Shown: positions 34,601-44,102 of the stretch, in pieces
Numbering within the stretch: position 1 is the first letter of the stretch
Layout: every line of letters starts with the position of its first letter
Made by a program: the position numbers and the translations under genes
Notes under the pieces: generated by a model
Database searches by the model: none
What the model was told of the DNA's origin: nothing
The model's input: the letters and a program-made list of their open reading frames with translations, nothing else
From: Corythucha ciliata
Lineage: Eukaryota; Arthropoda; Insecta; Hemiptera; Tingidae
Direction: 5' to 3'
DNA length: 64,000 nucleotides
Assembly: GCA_038030265.1 (NCBI GenBank)
Contig: CM075939.1
Coordinates: 25,711,253-25,775,252 of the forward strand

Positions 34601-34663
34601 GAGAGGGTAATTATCTTGTACAAATTACTTACTCTTCCATTAGGCGAGCCTTTCTTGAATACT
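21349..34663 (-). CDS. krz: Non-visual (beta-) arrestin, kurtz-type, 12 exons seen, first exon missing
   Basis: Beta-arrestins bind phosphorylated G-protein-coupled receptors at the plasma membrane, block G-protein coupling, and hand the receptor to clathrin and AP2. The exons join in frame across consensus GT-AG introns to about 402 codons, against 418 residues in human beta-arrestin 1. Only the start exon is absent. Polar-core residues are visible: Asp in GKRDF, the phosphosensor Arg in SIRK, two Asp in [11 protein letters not shown], and Arg in FARLRL. A clathrin box (LIQLD) and an AP2 motif ([11 protein letters not shown]) mark it as non-visual. The 31-base second exon is the same size as in vertebrate arrestins. 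The lariat-loop exon occurs twice (26855-26992 and 26358-26501). No break is seen, so the gene looks functional. Confidence 0.95.
21764..21904 (-). CDS. krz: Arrestin exon with clathrin box
   Basis: It starts after GTCGATAG with codon completion to GGG and reads [15 protein letters not shown], the end of the C-domain. A polar linker of about 25 residues follows, then DTNLIQLD, where LIQLD fits the clathrin box. Donor GTGAGT follows. Confidence 0.95.
21991..22077 (-). CDS. krz: Arrestin C-domain exon
   Basis: It lies after acceptor TTTTTGTAG and encodes [20 protein letters not shown] then KLCLGALG, a C-domain beta-strand pair. Donor GTGAGT. Its first base completes the split codon left by either lariat-loop exon (AT+A Ile or GT+A Val). 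Confidence 0.95.
22791..24059. mobile_element. 1.27-kb element with regularly spaced inverted CGTCAGATTA motifs, in an arrestin intron
   Basis: The terminal inverted repeats read TAGTAGGGGAGCCCA at the left and TGGGCTCCCCTACTA at the right, continuing to GGGGATTTACTCGAGCG-like sequence. The flanks are TTA on both sides (22788-22790 and 24060-24062). Inside are about a dozen copies of CGTCAGATTA or its complement, many extended to CTCGAGCGCGTCAGATTA. Convergent pairs start 53-54 bases apart at 22970/23023, 23546/23599, 23683/23736 and 23810/23864. There is no open reading frame. It looks like a non-autonomous DNA transposon whose interior is a row of protein-binding or hairpin units. I could not assign its superfamily. 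Confidence 0.7.
23235..23342. mobile_element. Small hairpin MITE nested in the CGTCAGATTA element
   Basis: GGCCAATTCAGTGAAACTTA and CTGAATAGGTTGCC at the ends, and CACCCGTCTT/AAGACGGGTG inside, pair as a long hairpin of 108 bp. It interrupts the motif spacing of the host element. Confidence 0.65.
25589..25628 (+). repeat. A(40) tract in an arrestin intron
   Basis: A pure run of 40 A. It could be the tail of a retroposed sequence, but no recognisable body or target duplication was found next to it. Confidence 0.8.
26358..26501 (-). CDS. krz: Arrestin lariat-loop exon, second version (alternative exon)
   Basis: After acceptor ACACGCAG it reads [20 protein letters not shown], then [20 protein letters not shown] and TNLASST, ending GT before donor GTGAGT. 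It aligns along its whole length with the exon at 26855-26992: 35 of 45 aligned residues are identical, and it has two extra codons near its start. It begins and ends in the same phases. Both polar-core aspartates are kept. Trp replaces the Arg that corresponds to Arg285 of human beta-arrestin 1. The frame is open and both splice sites are intact, so it is most likely used as an alternative to the upstream version. Confidence 0.85.
26855..26992 (-). CDS. krz: Arrestin lariat-loop exon, conventional version
   Basis: After acceptor GGCCCTCAG it encodes [20 protein letters not shown], then [18 protein letters not shown] and TNLASST, with donor GTGAGT. This is the lariat (gate) loop that carries polar-core aspartates equivalent to Asp290 and Asp297 of human beta-arrestin 1. 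It keeps the Arg equivalent to Arg285. It is the first of the two versions in transcript order; 353 bases separate them. Confidence 0.93.
27470..27542 (-). CDS. krz: Arrestin exon ([10 protein letters not shown])
   Basis: It reads (V)[20 protein letters not shown] then AES, the strand that opens the C-domain core. The polypyrimidine-rich acceptor is TTTTTTTAG and the donor GTGAGT. It ends with GA of a split codon completed by G of either lariat-loop exon. Confidence 0.95.
27616..27700 (-). CDS. krz: Arrestin exon ([13 protein letters not shown])
   Basis: It encodes [19 protein letters not shown] then RTVKKIKVS, the start of the C-domain, with acceptor TTCATAG and donor GTAATT. Confidence 0.95.
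27764..27899 (-). CDS. krz: Arrestin exon with phosphosensor arginine
   Basis: It reads (R)[20 protein letters not shown], then [20 protein letters not shown] and SLDKE. The Arg of SIRK corresponds to Arg169 of human beta-arrestin 1, which senses receptor phosphate. Acceptor TTTCTCCAG, donor GTATAC. Confidence 0.95.
28072..28250 (-). CDS. krz: Arrestin N-domain exon
   Basis: It encodes [20 protein letters not shown], then [20 protein letters not shown] and [10 protein letters not shown], the core of the N-domain. The intron before it is only 74 bases. Confidence 0.95.
28325..28515 (-). CDS. krz: Arrestin N-domain exon with finger-loop region
   Basis: It reads (D)[19 protein letters not shown], then [20 protein letters not shown]. 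The segment [13 protein letters not shown] is the finger loop that enters the activated receptor core. It ends LTKLQ before GTAAAC. Confidence 0.95.
28585..28645 (-). CDS. krz: Arrestin exon ([13 protein letters not shown])
   Basis: It encodes [20 protein letters not shown] after acceptor TTTTACAG. The Asp of KRDF is the N-domain polar-core aspartate (Asp26 in human beta-arrestin 1). Donor GTAAGA. Confidence 0.95.
29253..30020. other. GC-richer unexplained stretch in the arrestin intron
   Basis: Base composition differs from the AT-rich surroundings. A plus-strand frame of 109 codons (29391-29720) has several cysteines and histidines and ends [14 protein letters not shown] do not recognise it. 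It could be a fragment of an inserted element or a chance frame. Confidence 0.35.
31840..31977. mobile_element. 138-bp MITE with TTA target duplication
   Basis: The ends GGGCCGTATTCATAGT and CATGAATACGGGCC are inverted, and CTCAGGCTGAGTATT/AATACTCAGCCTGAG continues the match. TTA flanks both sides (31837-31839 and 31978-31980). Three-base TWA duplication with G-rich ends fits PIF/Harbinger. The terminal 13 bases match the large palindrome at 44103. Confidence 0.85.
32226..32380. mobile_element. 155-bp hairpin MITE
   Basis: GGGGGATGTAATAGAAAAGT and CACTTTTCTATTACAACCCCC are inverted ends. The stem continues through GAAACAC and GAGACGAG. No gene. Confidence 0.8.
34633..34663 (-). CDS. krz: Arrestin 31-base exon ([10 protein letters not shown])
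   Basis: Acceptor TGTTTCAG precedes 34663 and donor GTAAGT follows 34633. It completes an Arg codon (xxA) and encodes [10 protein letters not shown], matching the VFKK-SPNGK segment that precedes the first strand in all arrestins. The start codon must lie in an exon further right, possibly outside the window. Confidence 0.93.
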
Positions 34664-34845
34664 CTGAAACATAAAATAAATATAAAAATAGTAAACAAAT
34701 TCGGGGGAAAATGACGGATGGGAGGGTCCCATGTTTAGTAAGTAGGTAATTCTCCACATTTCAGTTTGGGATGGGAATAAGAACAGCAAGTCTAAACATG
34801 AACACGACAATGTGTTAAGATGAATCAAAATTGTACGAAGTATAC

Positions 34846-34982
34846 GGCCCCTTTTACACGAGTAAGTTTTTTGAACAAACTAGCCATTTTGAAAAAAAAT
34901 GATGTTCCCTGTCTCAAATCGTCTGGTTGTGATCAGATTGAACATATTTTTGAACACAAAACTTACTCGTGTAAAACAGGCC
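34846..34982. mobile_element. 137-bp GGCCC-ended MITE
   Basis: Left end GGCCCCTTTTACACGAGTAA and right end TTACTCGTGTAAAACAGGCC are inverted. It lies just upstream of the 31-base arrestin exon. Confidence 0.8.
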
Positions 34983-35528
34983 TATGTCTATTATCATTCA
35001 TATTCGTGGAATAACCTAGCCATTTAAATAAATAGGCACATTAAAAGCACGCTCAGAAAGCTAGCCACCGGAGCGAAAGATTCATGTTATAAGCAACATC
35101 CATTCGAGGCGAAGCCAAACAGATTTTCACCCCTTTCTGTCTCATTTTGAGAGTCACAAGGGTAAAATTGTCCTTGTCAAGTGTACGTAGAATTTCAGAT
35201 CGAGAACAGTTTCACGAATACAGTTAACTGGATGAATTTCTGCATTTTCAAGTGAAAATTGTCCCTAAAACATCTATGAACATCAAGCAGATATGTGCAA
35301 TAATCAGTCGAAGCTACCAATATTTCTTTTTCTTAAATCCGGTTATTCCAACGAATTAATTTGAAGAATGCGGGCTAATTTGCCTCAGCCCCGAAAAGTC
35401 CATTGAGAAGAGTAAACACTCTATTGTAGAGTTTTCCACTAACAAAATACAGACGGAACAAATCAAAGAAGAAGGCAGCCAAGTGTGAGACACATGGCTT
35501 CGCAATTGTAAGAGGCTTCAATTGTATA

Positions 35529-36822
35529 CAGGGTGTAACGGAAAAGTCTGGCATAAATGAAATGGGTGATTCTTGGTCACATTTGGAACCAAAATGACCC
35601 TATACACCATGGTCCGATTACTTATGGTTTTGGAGATAATCGGGGTTTTCCTAATTTTTAATGTACCCACGGTTTTCCTTAGTAAATCGTCCGTAGCTGA
35701 TGAAAAAATGGTCTCATTGAAATTTAAATGAAGCCATTGGAAAGAGCACTAAATTCTCTGTAGGGTTGGATATTTTCATCTCTAAATCGATCAATATTTA
35801 AGTGCTTAAATTGCTGCTGAACAGACAACTTCTTAGATTTCCAGAAAACTCCTAGTCTTTCAGCCAGCTGTCAATTCTTTTATGGCCCTCGTAGGAAGTG
35901 TAAAAAATTATTACAAACTTCTACTGTTTGTCAGCTTTCGAATGGCCTGCTTCGTTCTGGATTATTCTTTTTTTCTTCCGAGATAGAAGCAAAAACGCGT
36001 GAAATAACCACCAAAAGTATCCGTTTTTAAACGTGCCTTCAGGTAAGGCTTTTGCTTCCGCGAGCGCGCCCTCGGCCTCTCCAGTTCATGGTGATTGTAA
36101 TGCGGTTGGTGGTGGATGTGGGTGTTATTTATTTTTTATTTATTTATTTGCACAATCACATTTCTTAACAAACAAGAATTATTTATTTTATTGTTTTATT
36201 ATTTCAATAATAGCGGAATCCAACCCAAGGCTCCATCCAAGCTCATAACGGGAATTTGTAACTAACTGAAGAGGCCGAGGGCGCGCTCGTGGAAGTAATT
36301 GCCTTGCCTGAAGGCGTGCTTAAAAACTGATACTTATGGGGGCTTTTTTTGCGCGTTTTTGCTTCTATCTCGGAAGAAAAAAAGAATAATCCAGAACTAA
36401 GCAGGCCATTCGAAAGCTGACAAACAGTAGAAGTTTTTAATAATTTTTTACACTTCCTACAAGGGCCATAAAGATATTGACAGCTGACCGAAAGACTAGG
36501 AGTTTTCTGGAAATCTAAGAAGTTGGCTGTTCAGCAGCAATTTAAGCACTTAAATATTGATCGATTTAGAGATGAAAATATTCAATCCTACAGAGAAATT
36601 AGTGCTCTTTCCAAAGGCTTCTTTTAAATTTCAATGAGACCATTTTTTCATCAGATACAGACGATTTACTAAGGAAAGCCGTGGGTGCATTACAAATTAG
36701 GAAAACCCCAATTATCTCCAAAACCATAAGTAATCGGACCATGGTGCATAGGGTCACTTTGGTTCCAAATGTGACCAAGAATCGCCCATTTCATTTATGC
36801 CAGACTTTTCCGTTACACCCTG
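35529..36822. mobile_element. 1.3-kb foldback element with CAGGGTGTAACGG ends
   Basis: Two arms of about 560 bases (35529-36087 and about 36262-36822) are inverted copies. They start CAGGGTGTAACGGAAAAGTC and end GACTTTTCCGTTACACCCTG. TATA borders both sides. The 175-base centre is a TTTA-rich spacer. Same end type as 14474-18617. Confidence 0.9.
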
Positions 36823-36849
36823 TATAAAGAAAGCGTCCGTAAACATGAT

Positions 36850-37859
36850 AATTACATATGTTGTTTATTTCAAACATTGAATTTTTTCTCAAACTCAAGA
36901 TTCTTAGTCCAGCCAGTCAGGTACAAACTTTTGGAGGTACCTGGGCAGTGGGCACAATTCCGAAGTCGATGGAAATTTTGTTTTCGGGTTTCATTCGAGG
37001 ATGTATGAGTTTGAATAACACGAGTTTTCCACAAAAATTTCCTTGTGGAACCGTCAGGAGGGCCAAAAAACCAATACATATTTTTTCAATTTGTTTCCAT
37101 TCTTGGGTCTGTAACTCGTAAATTACGCGTACTATGTATTACTACATGGGAAAATGTTTCCAGTGGTTAAATGATGAAGAGCATAATTTTTTTTCTTCAA
37201 AATTCACTAGCCAAACATATTTTTTGTACTAATAGGCACCAAAATACAGCCCTCTACATTCAGGTTAAATTTTAGAATCCTGTGGTTAAATTTGAGATAT
37301 CCTGTTCTCACTTATTGCCTATCTCCCTGCACCCTTCACGAATACCGTAGACAATGGCCCATGTTCCGTAAAAACATGTTTTTTTTTTGCATTCTCGTGA
37401 CGTTTGCGTGAGAAACGTCAGTGGTAACATGAAATGTGAACACCCCAAAAGGAAGCTTAGAAGACGGGGAAGTTTTTGTGATACATCGAAAATCTGTTGA
37501 GAAAGCTGTTTGGGTACAGCGATTTTTCGTAAAACGGACAAATTTTGGAGGCCACGTAAGTTTATGGAAAAAATGCCAGATTTCTGGGTGTTGACGATTA
37601 TTTCAAGCAATAAAATGGCCTCTATCCTAAAGGAAATGTTCCGTAGTTTGTAAAAATGGCATCACTTTTTGGATTTGGTGCGATATAAGCCGAGAAATTG
37701 CGGATTTTTTGAAGCATGCATTGGTTACCTTTTCAAACACATAAAAAATCATAACTCCGGAACGGATCGACTTAGGACACTTCCGAAGGTACCATTTTAC
37801 TCCAGTTTAAACGTAGTTTTACCCAAAAATTTTTGTCACACTTATACGGATCCACCCTG
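36850..37859. mobile_element. Probable partial CAGGGTG-family element, right end only
   Basis: The right end TTTTTGTCACACTTATACGG followed by ATCCACCCTG, next to TA, resembles the 14474-18617 end. The left boundary was not found; the start given is a guess. Confidence 0.45.
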
Positions 37860-38866
37860 TATAAATTAACTATTTTCTGTGACCCCGCGACGGCTCCTCC
37901 AAGCATGGAGGAATGAATATACTGGAGGAGCCCCCCCCCCCGCCAGACCGTATGTGAGGGAGCCAAAAATAACCACTAGTAGGCGTAACCAGAAAATAAA
38001 ATATCCAATCATATGAAATTCAGCACGAAACCCGCTTTAAAAAAGTAAAAATCAAAGGCCACACCCACTAGGGGAGAATGTTGGTTCGCCTCAATGTTCT
38101 CTTGGGCCTCTCCATATTATTTCTTCCTCCATGCCTCCAAGTTGTGCGAAACGGGAATTTTTAATTTTGCAATTGAAGTCAGCTCCTACTCGTCCACACT
38201 AGGCCCGTGTCACACCGGAGCGTTTGCGGAGCGGAGCGACAAAAAATCGTGGTTAAAAAAAGCCGCTGTCACGAATATAAGGGGGTGTCACACTGGTCCT
38301 GGAGGGGGGGGGGGCATTTCACATTTTAGCTATCATTCCAGGATAGTACCTTCTTCCACACACAGGGTAAACCCTTGAATCTACTGGACATCTTGCTGGA
38401 TCGTAGACTTGTTCGAGAACAAAATTACTATTAATTCGAGAATTTATTTCTTTCCGATGAATTCTCCCCCGCCTTGGAACGAGTAGAGGCTTTTCCGCTA
38501 GTCTCAAGAAGCCCTCCCGGATACAGATCGACAAAATCGATAATATAATGCAAAACGCTCACTTTTAACCAATTTAAGACGCTGGTGGCCGTTCAGTGAA
38601 ATTGAGGGAAACCGGCTATTATACACGGGTCAAATGAGAATTCTCCACGGGACTCACGTGATCGGCTCACACCGAAATACTCAGAGAAAATGACCTTAAA
38701 AATCACTCAGATAAGGGGCGAATTCGGAGGAAATGACCAAAATTTAGAAGTGGACGAATCCGCTCATCGTGGGGTTTCTCGACACAGAGAACCCGAAAAT
38801 TCTGCGAATTTTCAATCAAAAGAGTGAATGAAGATAATTAAATGATTTTTTGGAGTAAAAACATTC
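37860..38866. other. No gene; one GGCCCGTGTCACACC end
   Basis: TAGGCCCGTGTCACACCGG at about 38202 resembles the GGCCC-ended MITEs, but no inverted partner is seen; GTGTCACACTGGTCC at 38286 is in direct orientation. The rest is unassigned. Confidence 0.4.
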
Positions 38867-39175
38867 ATTTTATTGCACTTTTGCCGGCTAATTTCGGGGT
38901 ATGCACCCATTATCAAGGCATCTTGGATTCCTGGCAGACACAAATCTCTCTGTCACATGTCAACACAAAATTCCCAAAAATCCTGAGGTCGGACTCACAT
39001 GGAAGCTTATCTCTCAACTCTTCTCGATGTTGAGAAACAAGTTTCCATGTACATACATACGTCCGTCCTCAGGATTTTTGGGAATTTTGCGTTGACATAT
39101 ATGAGACAGAGAGATTTGTTTTTGCCGGAATACCTTGTTAATGGCCGAAAATAGTCGGCAAAAGTGCAATAAAAT
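38867..39175. mobile_element. 309-bp foldback element
   Basis: ATTTTATTGCACTTTTGCCG and its inverse CGGCAAAAGTGCAATAAAAT form the ends. The inner arms carry ATTCCCAAAAATCCTGAGG and its inverse. Arms are about 140-150 bases with a very short centre. Confidence 0.85.
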
Positions 39176-39186
39176 TAATAATTCCG

Positions 39187-39400
39187 AATCAATACTTTGT
39201 CTCTCCACAGTTTATTCCTCTTCCCCGGAGTCGATTTTCTACCCTTCATGGGTCATCTTCAGCGGTACAATATTTCACAAATAATCAAAATTTAAGGTCA
39301 GGTAAAATAAAGTAGGTAGGGTAATTTAAAGTAAAGAAGTAAATTAATTGACTGATTTTACCCGGACGACACGGAAAGGCAAAGCCTAACACAATGGGGA
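39187..39400 (-). repeat. SINE-like repeat, minus copy left of H2
   Basis: ATTCCTCTTCCCCGGAG through TTACCCGGACGAC is the inverted counterpart of 41655-41912. The core TCGTCCGGGTAA recurs at 49555 (minus) and 53925 (plus). Confidence 0.7.
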
Positions 39401-39871
39401 ACTTGCATGAATCTCAGATTGGGTAGAAAAGCATACCGGTGATTTGACCCGTGAACTGAAGGATAACAACGGAAGTTGCAACCCGATTGGTGCGTTTTAA
39501 GTTTTTTAAAAAAGGTTCAAAGTTCTTCAGAAGAGGATGGATGGTGCGAGGGGAAATGACGTAAATACTTACTTGTGAAGCATTTGAGGGAACTCTAAAA
39601 TTGTTTGTTTACAAATAACATGAAAAATGTCCCCCCATTAAACTCGTCTAACCCCCTCTTCCCTGCATCATCCATTTCAATAAGTAAGTTTTTACGTAAT
39701 CGAACCCCCACTCAAAATTTTTAAAAATTCCCTAAAAAAACATACTTGACTTATTTCAAAGTTTAATGTGAGCAATAGACTTGTGGAAGAGCCCTCTTTA
39801 AGCAACACCAACTTTTGAAAAATGTGCAAGTTCCCCATTCGAGCTTCGAGAAAAAATGGGCTCCCCGTTTT

Positions 39872-41580
39872 AGTGCATTTAATTTATGCCAAAATGCACT
39901 ATTGGTCTCGTCGTGATGGTGGCAAACATGGGTCATGTCATGTTTTTTTCACGTTTCAGAACCTCTAGAACACGAATTCAGTGGTCTCCGGAATTCATAT
40001 ATATATATAATTATATATATAATATTATGGCCGTTTTCTTGTTAGCACGATAACTCTCGAAGAAATCAATTTAGCGGAACGCGCTTTGGCACAAGAATCA
40101 GAAGTCATAAGACCCCGGTAGGTATTGCATTTGGGCCAAATCGGTCGAGGTGGGGGGGGGGCGAATAGGGGTTGAAATGGTCAAAACATCACTATAAATC
40201 ACCACTTGAATCTAGAAGCATCATATTCGGTACGTATACTCCATGTTAGAGTAGCATTTGATTCCCGTTTTAATTTTTTTAAAAAGTTGAGGGGGAGGGG
40301 ATGTTGCCCCCGGAGTGGAAGTAAGTGTGTGGTCTTGATGCACGATAACTCTCGAAGAAATCAATTTAGCGGAACGCGCTTTGGCATAAAAATCAGGAGT
40401 CATAAGACCCCGGTCGGTATTGCATTTGGGCCAAATCGGTCGAGGTGGGGGGGGGGGGGGGAATAGGGGTTGAAATGGTCAAAACATCACTATAAATCAC
40501 CAGTTGATTCTAGAAGCATCATATTCGGTACGTATACTCCATGTTAGAGTAGCATTTGATTCCCATTTTAATTTTTTTTAAAAGTTGAGGGGGAGGGGAT
40601 GTTGCCCCCGGAGTGGAAGTAAGTGTGTGGTCTTGATGCACGATAACTCTCGAAGAAATCAATTTAGCGGAACGCGCTTTGGCATAAAAATCAGGAGTCA
40701 TAAGACCCCGGTCGGTATTACATTTGGGCCAAATCGGTCAAGGTGGAGGGGGGGAAAATAGGGCTTGAAATGGTCAAAAAATCACTACAAATCACCAGTT
40801 GATTCTAGAAACATCATATTCGGTACGTATACTCCATATTAGACTAGCCTTTGATTCCCATTTTAATTTCTTGAAAAAGTCAAGGTGGAGGGGGTGGTGC
40901 CCCCGGGGTGGAAGTAAGTCTGTGGTCTTGTTAGCACGATAACACTCGAAGAAATTAATTTAGTGGAACGCGCTTTGGCACAAAAATCAGTAGTCAGAAG
41001 TCCCCGGTCGGTATTCCAATTGGGCCCAATCGGTCGTAGTGGTGGGGGGGGGGGATAGGGCTTGAAATGGTTAAAACATCACTACAATTCACCAGTTGAT
41101 TCTAGATGCATCATTTTCAGTACGAATACTCCATGTTAGAGTAGCCTTTGATTCCCATTTTAATTTTTCGAAAAAGTCAAGGTGGTGGGGGTGGTCCTTC
41201 CGGGGTGGAAGTGTAAAAATAGCGTTGAAATCCACTAGTTCATCTTAGCGCTCTAAAATTCGACTCATTAATTTAATGTAACGAAAGCCCTGGGTTCCAT
41301 TGAGATTTATCGAAAACTTTGATGGGGGATGAAATTTAAAAAAAAAAAAAGCTTAAATTCACACGTTTATTATACGGCACAAAAATTTAATACAACAAAG
41401 CCCTTGGAAAACTACCGAAACTTTTCGACATTTTTGAAGAGATGGTGGTGAAAAAAGAGGAAGAAGCTCGGCTTAATGAAACAAATTATGGTATCAAAAT
41501 TATTACTTCTGGGACGGCTTGGGGTATCCGTATACGGAATGAAATGCACTCTTTCCGACCGCCAGCTGCCGGAGCGAAAT
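39872..41580 (+). mobile_element. Helentron/HINE-like element H2 with four internal repeats
   Basis: It starts AGTGCATTTAATTTATGCC within a hairpin, followed by ATTGGTCTCGTCGTGATGG, a TA microsatellite at about 39998-40025, four tandem 296-bp repeats, then a unique tail. It ends GGAATGAAATGCACTC and stem-loop CCGACCGCCAGCTGCCGG. No helicase or Rep gene is present, so it would be non-autonomous. Confidence 0.6.
40045..41215 (+). repeat. Four tandem repeats of about 296 bp
   Basis: Units begin GCACGATAACTCTCGAAG at about 40045, 40340, 40639 and 40934. The first three are very similar, and the fourth is more diverged. Each has a G-run of variable length. Elements H1 and H3 have a single copy of this unit. 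Confidence 0.9.
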
Positions 41581-41654
41581 TTTCTTTATTTATTTATTTA
41601 TTTCTTTCTTTCTTTCTTTCTTCTTTTTTTCTTCTCAAAGCTTGAATTTTTTGA

Positions 41655-41912
41655 GTCGTCCGGGTAAAATCAGTAATTAAGTTACTTCTTTAATTAAAAT
41701 ACCGGCGACAGAAACCCTCGTATCTATCTAACAATTTAAAGTAAGGTAAAATTTAAAGGAGTAGTCGTTTCACAGTGGTTGTGACTAGTGTGTATCCGCA
41801 CAAAAAACGGAAATAAATGTTTGAATTTTAATTTTTTGTGAAACATTGTACCGCTGAAGATAACCCGGTATGGGTAGAAAATCGATTCCGGGGAAGAGGA
41901 ATAAACTGTACT
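41655..41912 (+). repeat. SINE-like repeat, plus copy right of H2
   Basis: Preceded by a TTTA/TTTC microsatellite (41581-41625). It reads GAGTCGTCCGGGTAAAATCA through CCGGGGAAGAGGAATAAACT, inverted relative to 39187-39400. The two copies face each other across element H2. Confidence 0.7.
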
Positions 41913-44102
41913 CCACTACAACATGGTCTTGCAAACATCAAATAAAATTAATTGCCCAGTCAATGAATGATTCTAGGTGGAAAGTCAAAACGTAAAAAAA
42001 CCGACTGTGCCACATTGTTCGGGATGCCTAGTGGTATAACATACTAAAAGTCCTTGAACCTATGGTTGCCGCAAGAGGGGAGGGGGAAGGGTCAAAGGTT
42101 CTTATTTATGGTTTTCTGCTTATATCTGAGTGGCGGTTGGTCTTTCAAAACATTTACGCGTGTACAAAATTAAAGCTCACAGAATTCTCTACTTTTTATT
42201 ATCTCATGGTTTTTTGGCCATTTCAAACCGTTAGCAAGATAAACGTAGGTATAGAACAGTTAAATTAGGAGTTGGCCCAGAGAACAGGAAAAAGGTTGGT
42301 GCACACTGTTTGATACCCTTCCCCTAACACAGCATAAAAAATTCCCTACGATTCCACATCGGGTAAAGGAGCAGCTGTTGGTAGAAGTTTCATTTCGATC
42401 GTTCTTACGAAATAATTTTTGAACCACTTGTTTGAACGGAAAAATGTTCCAGACTAAAATTGAAGAGCCCAAAATTTTACACAAGAAACTATCATACCAC
42501 TTTTTTCCTCCCCTTCGTCTTCTGGTAGAAACAGGCGAAGGAAACTAAAAGCAGACGTAAAATTGGCCGAAGTCTGGAAGCTGCAAAAACTGATAAATAT
42601 TTGGTGCAATCTCTTTCTGGCCCGCCTCCCACCATTGTGTAAAAATTTCCCGAAGGTTTCTCGTCGGGTGTTGCCACTGCTTGAGCTGGAGTTTGGGTTT
42701 GAGGGTCATTTTGTTCGTTTACTGAAATATCTCCACTGACTAACCATTCTATTAGGCTCAATTTGAAGGCCACAAAAAAGCCACTTCAAGGTCCCATGCA
42801 CGTTTTTCCTCGATCGTACGGTATAGCGGAAGCCTCGTGAACAACGATGCAAAATTGATAGGCTTGCCTAACTTCTTCTGTCAAAACGATTTCATCGAAA
42901 TCCGGGAAGCTTATAAAAAAATAGTAGGAGGGATTCTAAATGCATCCATTTGAAGAACGTTTAGCAAAAATGGGCGCCTTACGTTATAAACTTATTCTAC
43001 CAAATTTTCGATGGATAGTTCAGCGAAAATATAAAGAAAGCTATTTAACGCAACTTTAAACCTTTGTTGAGAAGGCTTATGATAACTTGTGCCGTTGAAT
43101 GCGACCGTTCCACAATGAAAAAGTGTCCTCTTCTAGGATTTGTCGTCAAAATTACTATAATAACAGCTGGAGGAAGTGATATTTCAGTTATACTATAAAA
43201 AAGAGGAGTCTCTGCCAAAAAATAATGAATGAATTAGACTACCTATCCACTATTGACACGTTTCATAAATACACCAGCGCTCAAATGGCGACTAAGTGAA
43301 GCGACCTCCTGGGGTATCCTTCAATTTTCAATTGGGTTTACTTCAAAAAATTTCTTTATGATTCTGACTCTCACTACCACAATAAACAAAACAAAGCAAG
43401 TGACACCGGTCAGATGTTACCCCGCGCTGCTATATTTATGAAAGATGTCAATACTCAAAAGCGGTAGTTTTTAGTAGGCATTTAGGCATCAGCTAAAGCT
43501 ATACGCCGAATCACTTGTTTTTGAGTCCACACTAGGCCCCATCTCAGACCCCCACTGGGATTTCTACAGTAATTCATTTTACCGCATTTTTCTCCAGGGG
43601 AGTTATGTCTCCCCTTTTGTTGGCACTCGGCAAGTTCTAAAGGAAATTCAATTCTCTAGAACTTTATTTTCGATGGAATTAAGATCAGAGACGATGGCCA
43701 CAAAATTTTGCCTTAAAATGTGTTGCAAAAAAGTTTGTTTTCGAAAATCACTTGTTCCGCCGAGTTCACATATCTTACTAACGGTTCCAGACGGTAAAAA
43801 CCCGTAAGAATAAAATATGTATGAATTTGTGTGAGCTACAATTTTGCATACGCATACATGTTGTAAAAAACCAACCCCTTCCGAGATAAAGTCCTAAAAC
43901 CAAAATAAGAGACCTTTGGCCCTCCCTCTCGACCCCTTGCGCCATCACTAGGGCCAAGGACTTACAATATGTCACACCTCTAGGCACACCAAACAACGTA
44001 CCGCAGTTAGTTTTTGTACGTTTTGACTTTCCGTCTAGACCCCCATTTTTGGCATTCGTTGACTAGACTATAATGGTTTTACTAAAAATAAATAATCATT
44101 TA
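41913..44102. other. No gene recognised
   Basis: A minus-strand frame of 93 codons (42492-42773) lies in a patch that is open in other frames as well, so it is not persuasive. Nothing else was found. Confidence 0.4.

Larger units (their letters stand above)
28646..34632 (-). other. 6-kb arrestin intron
   Basis: It is bounded by donor GTAAGT at 34632 and acceptor at 28646. It holds two small MITEs (31840-31977 and 32226-32380), a C-run followed by (CA)n at about 32936-32960, and a GC-richer stretch at 29253-30020. The rest, including 30021-31836 and 32381-34632, shows nothing I can assign. Confidence 0.8.

Noticed and set aside
39550..39600. Minus-strand ATG CTT CAC AA before GTAAGT as arrestin exon 1
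   Set aside because: The phase would fit and give MLHK before VFKK, but four residues with no support from known arrestin starts could arise by chance.
42492..42773. 93-codon minus-strand frame as a transposase fragment
   Set aside because: Other frames across the same stretch are equally open and no transposase motif could be identified.
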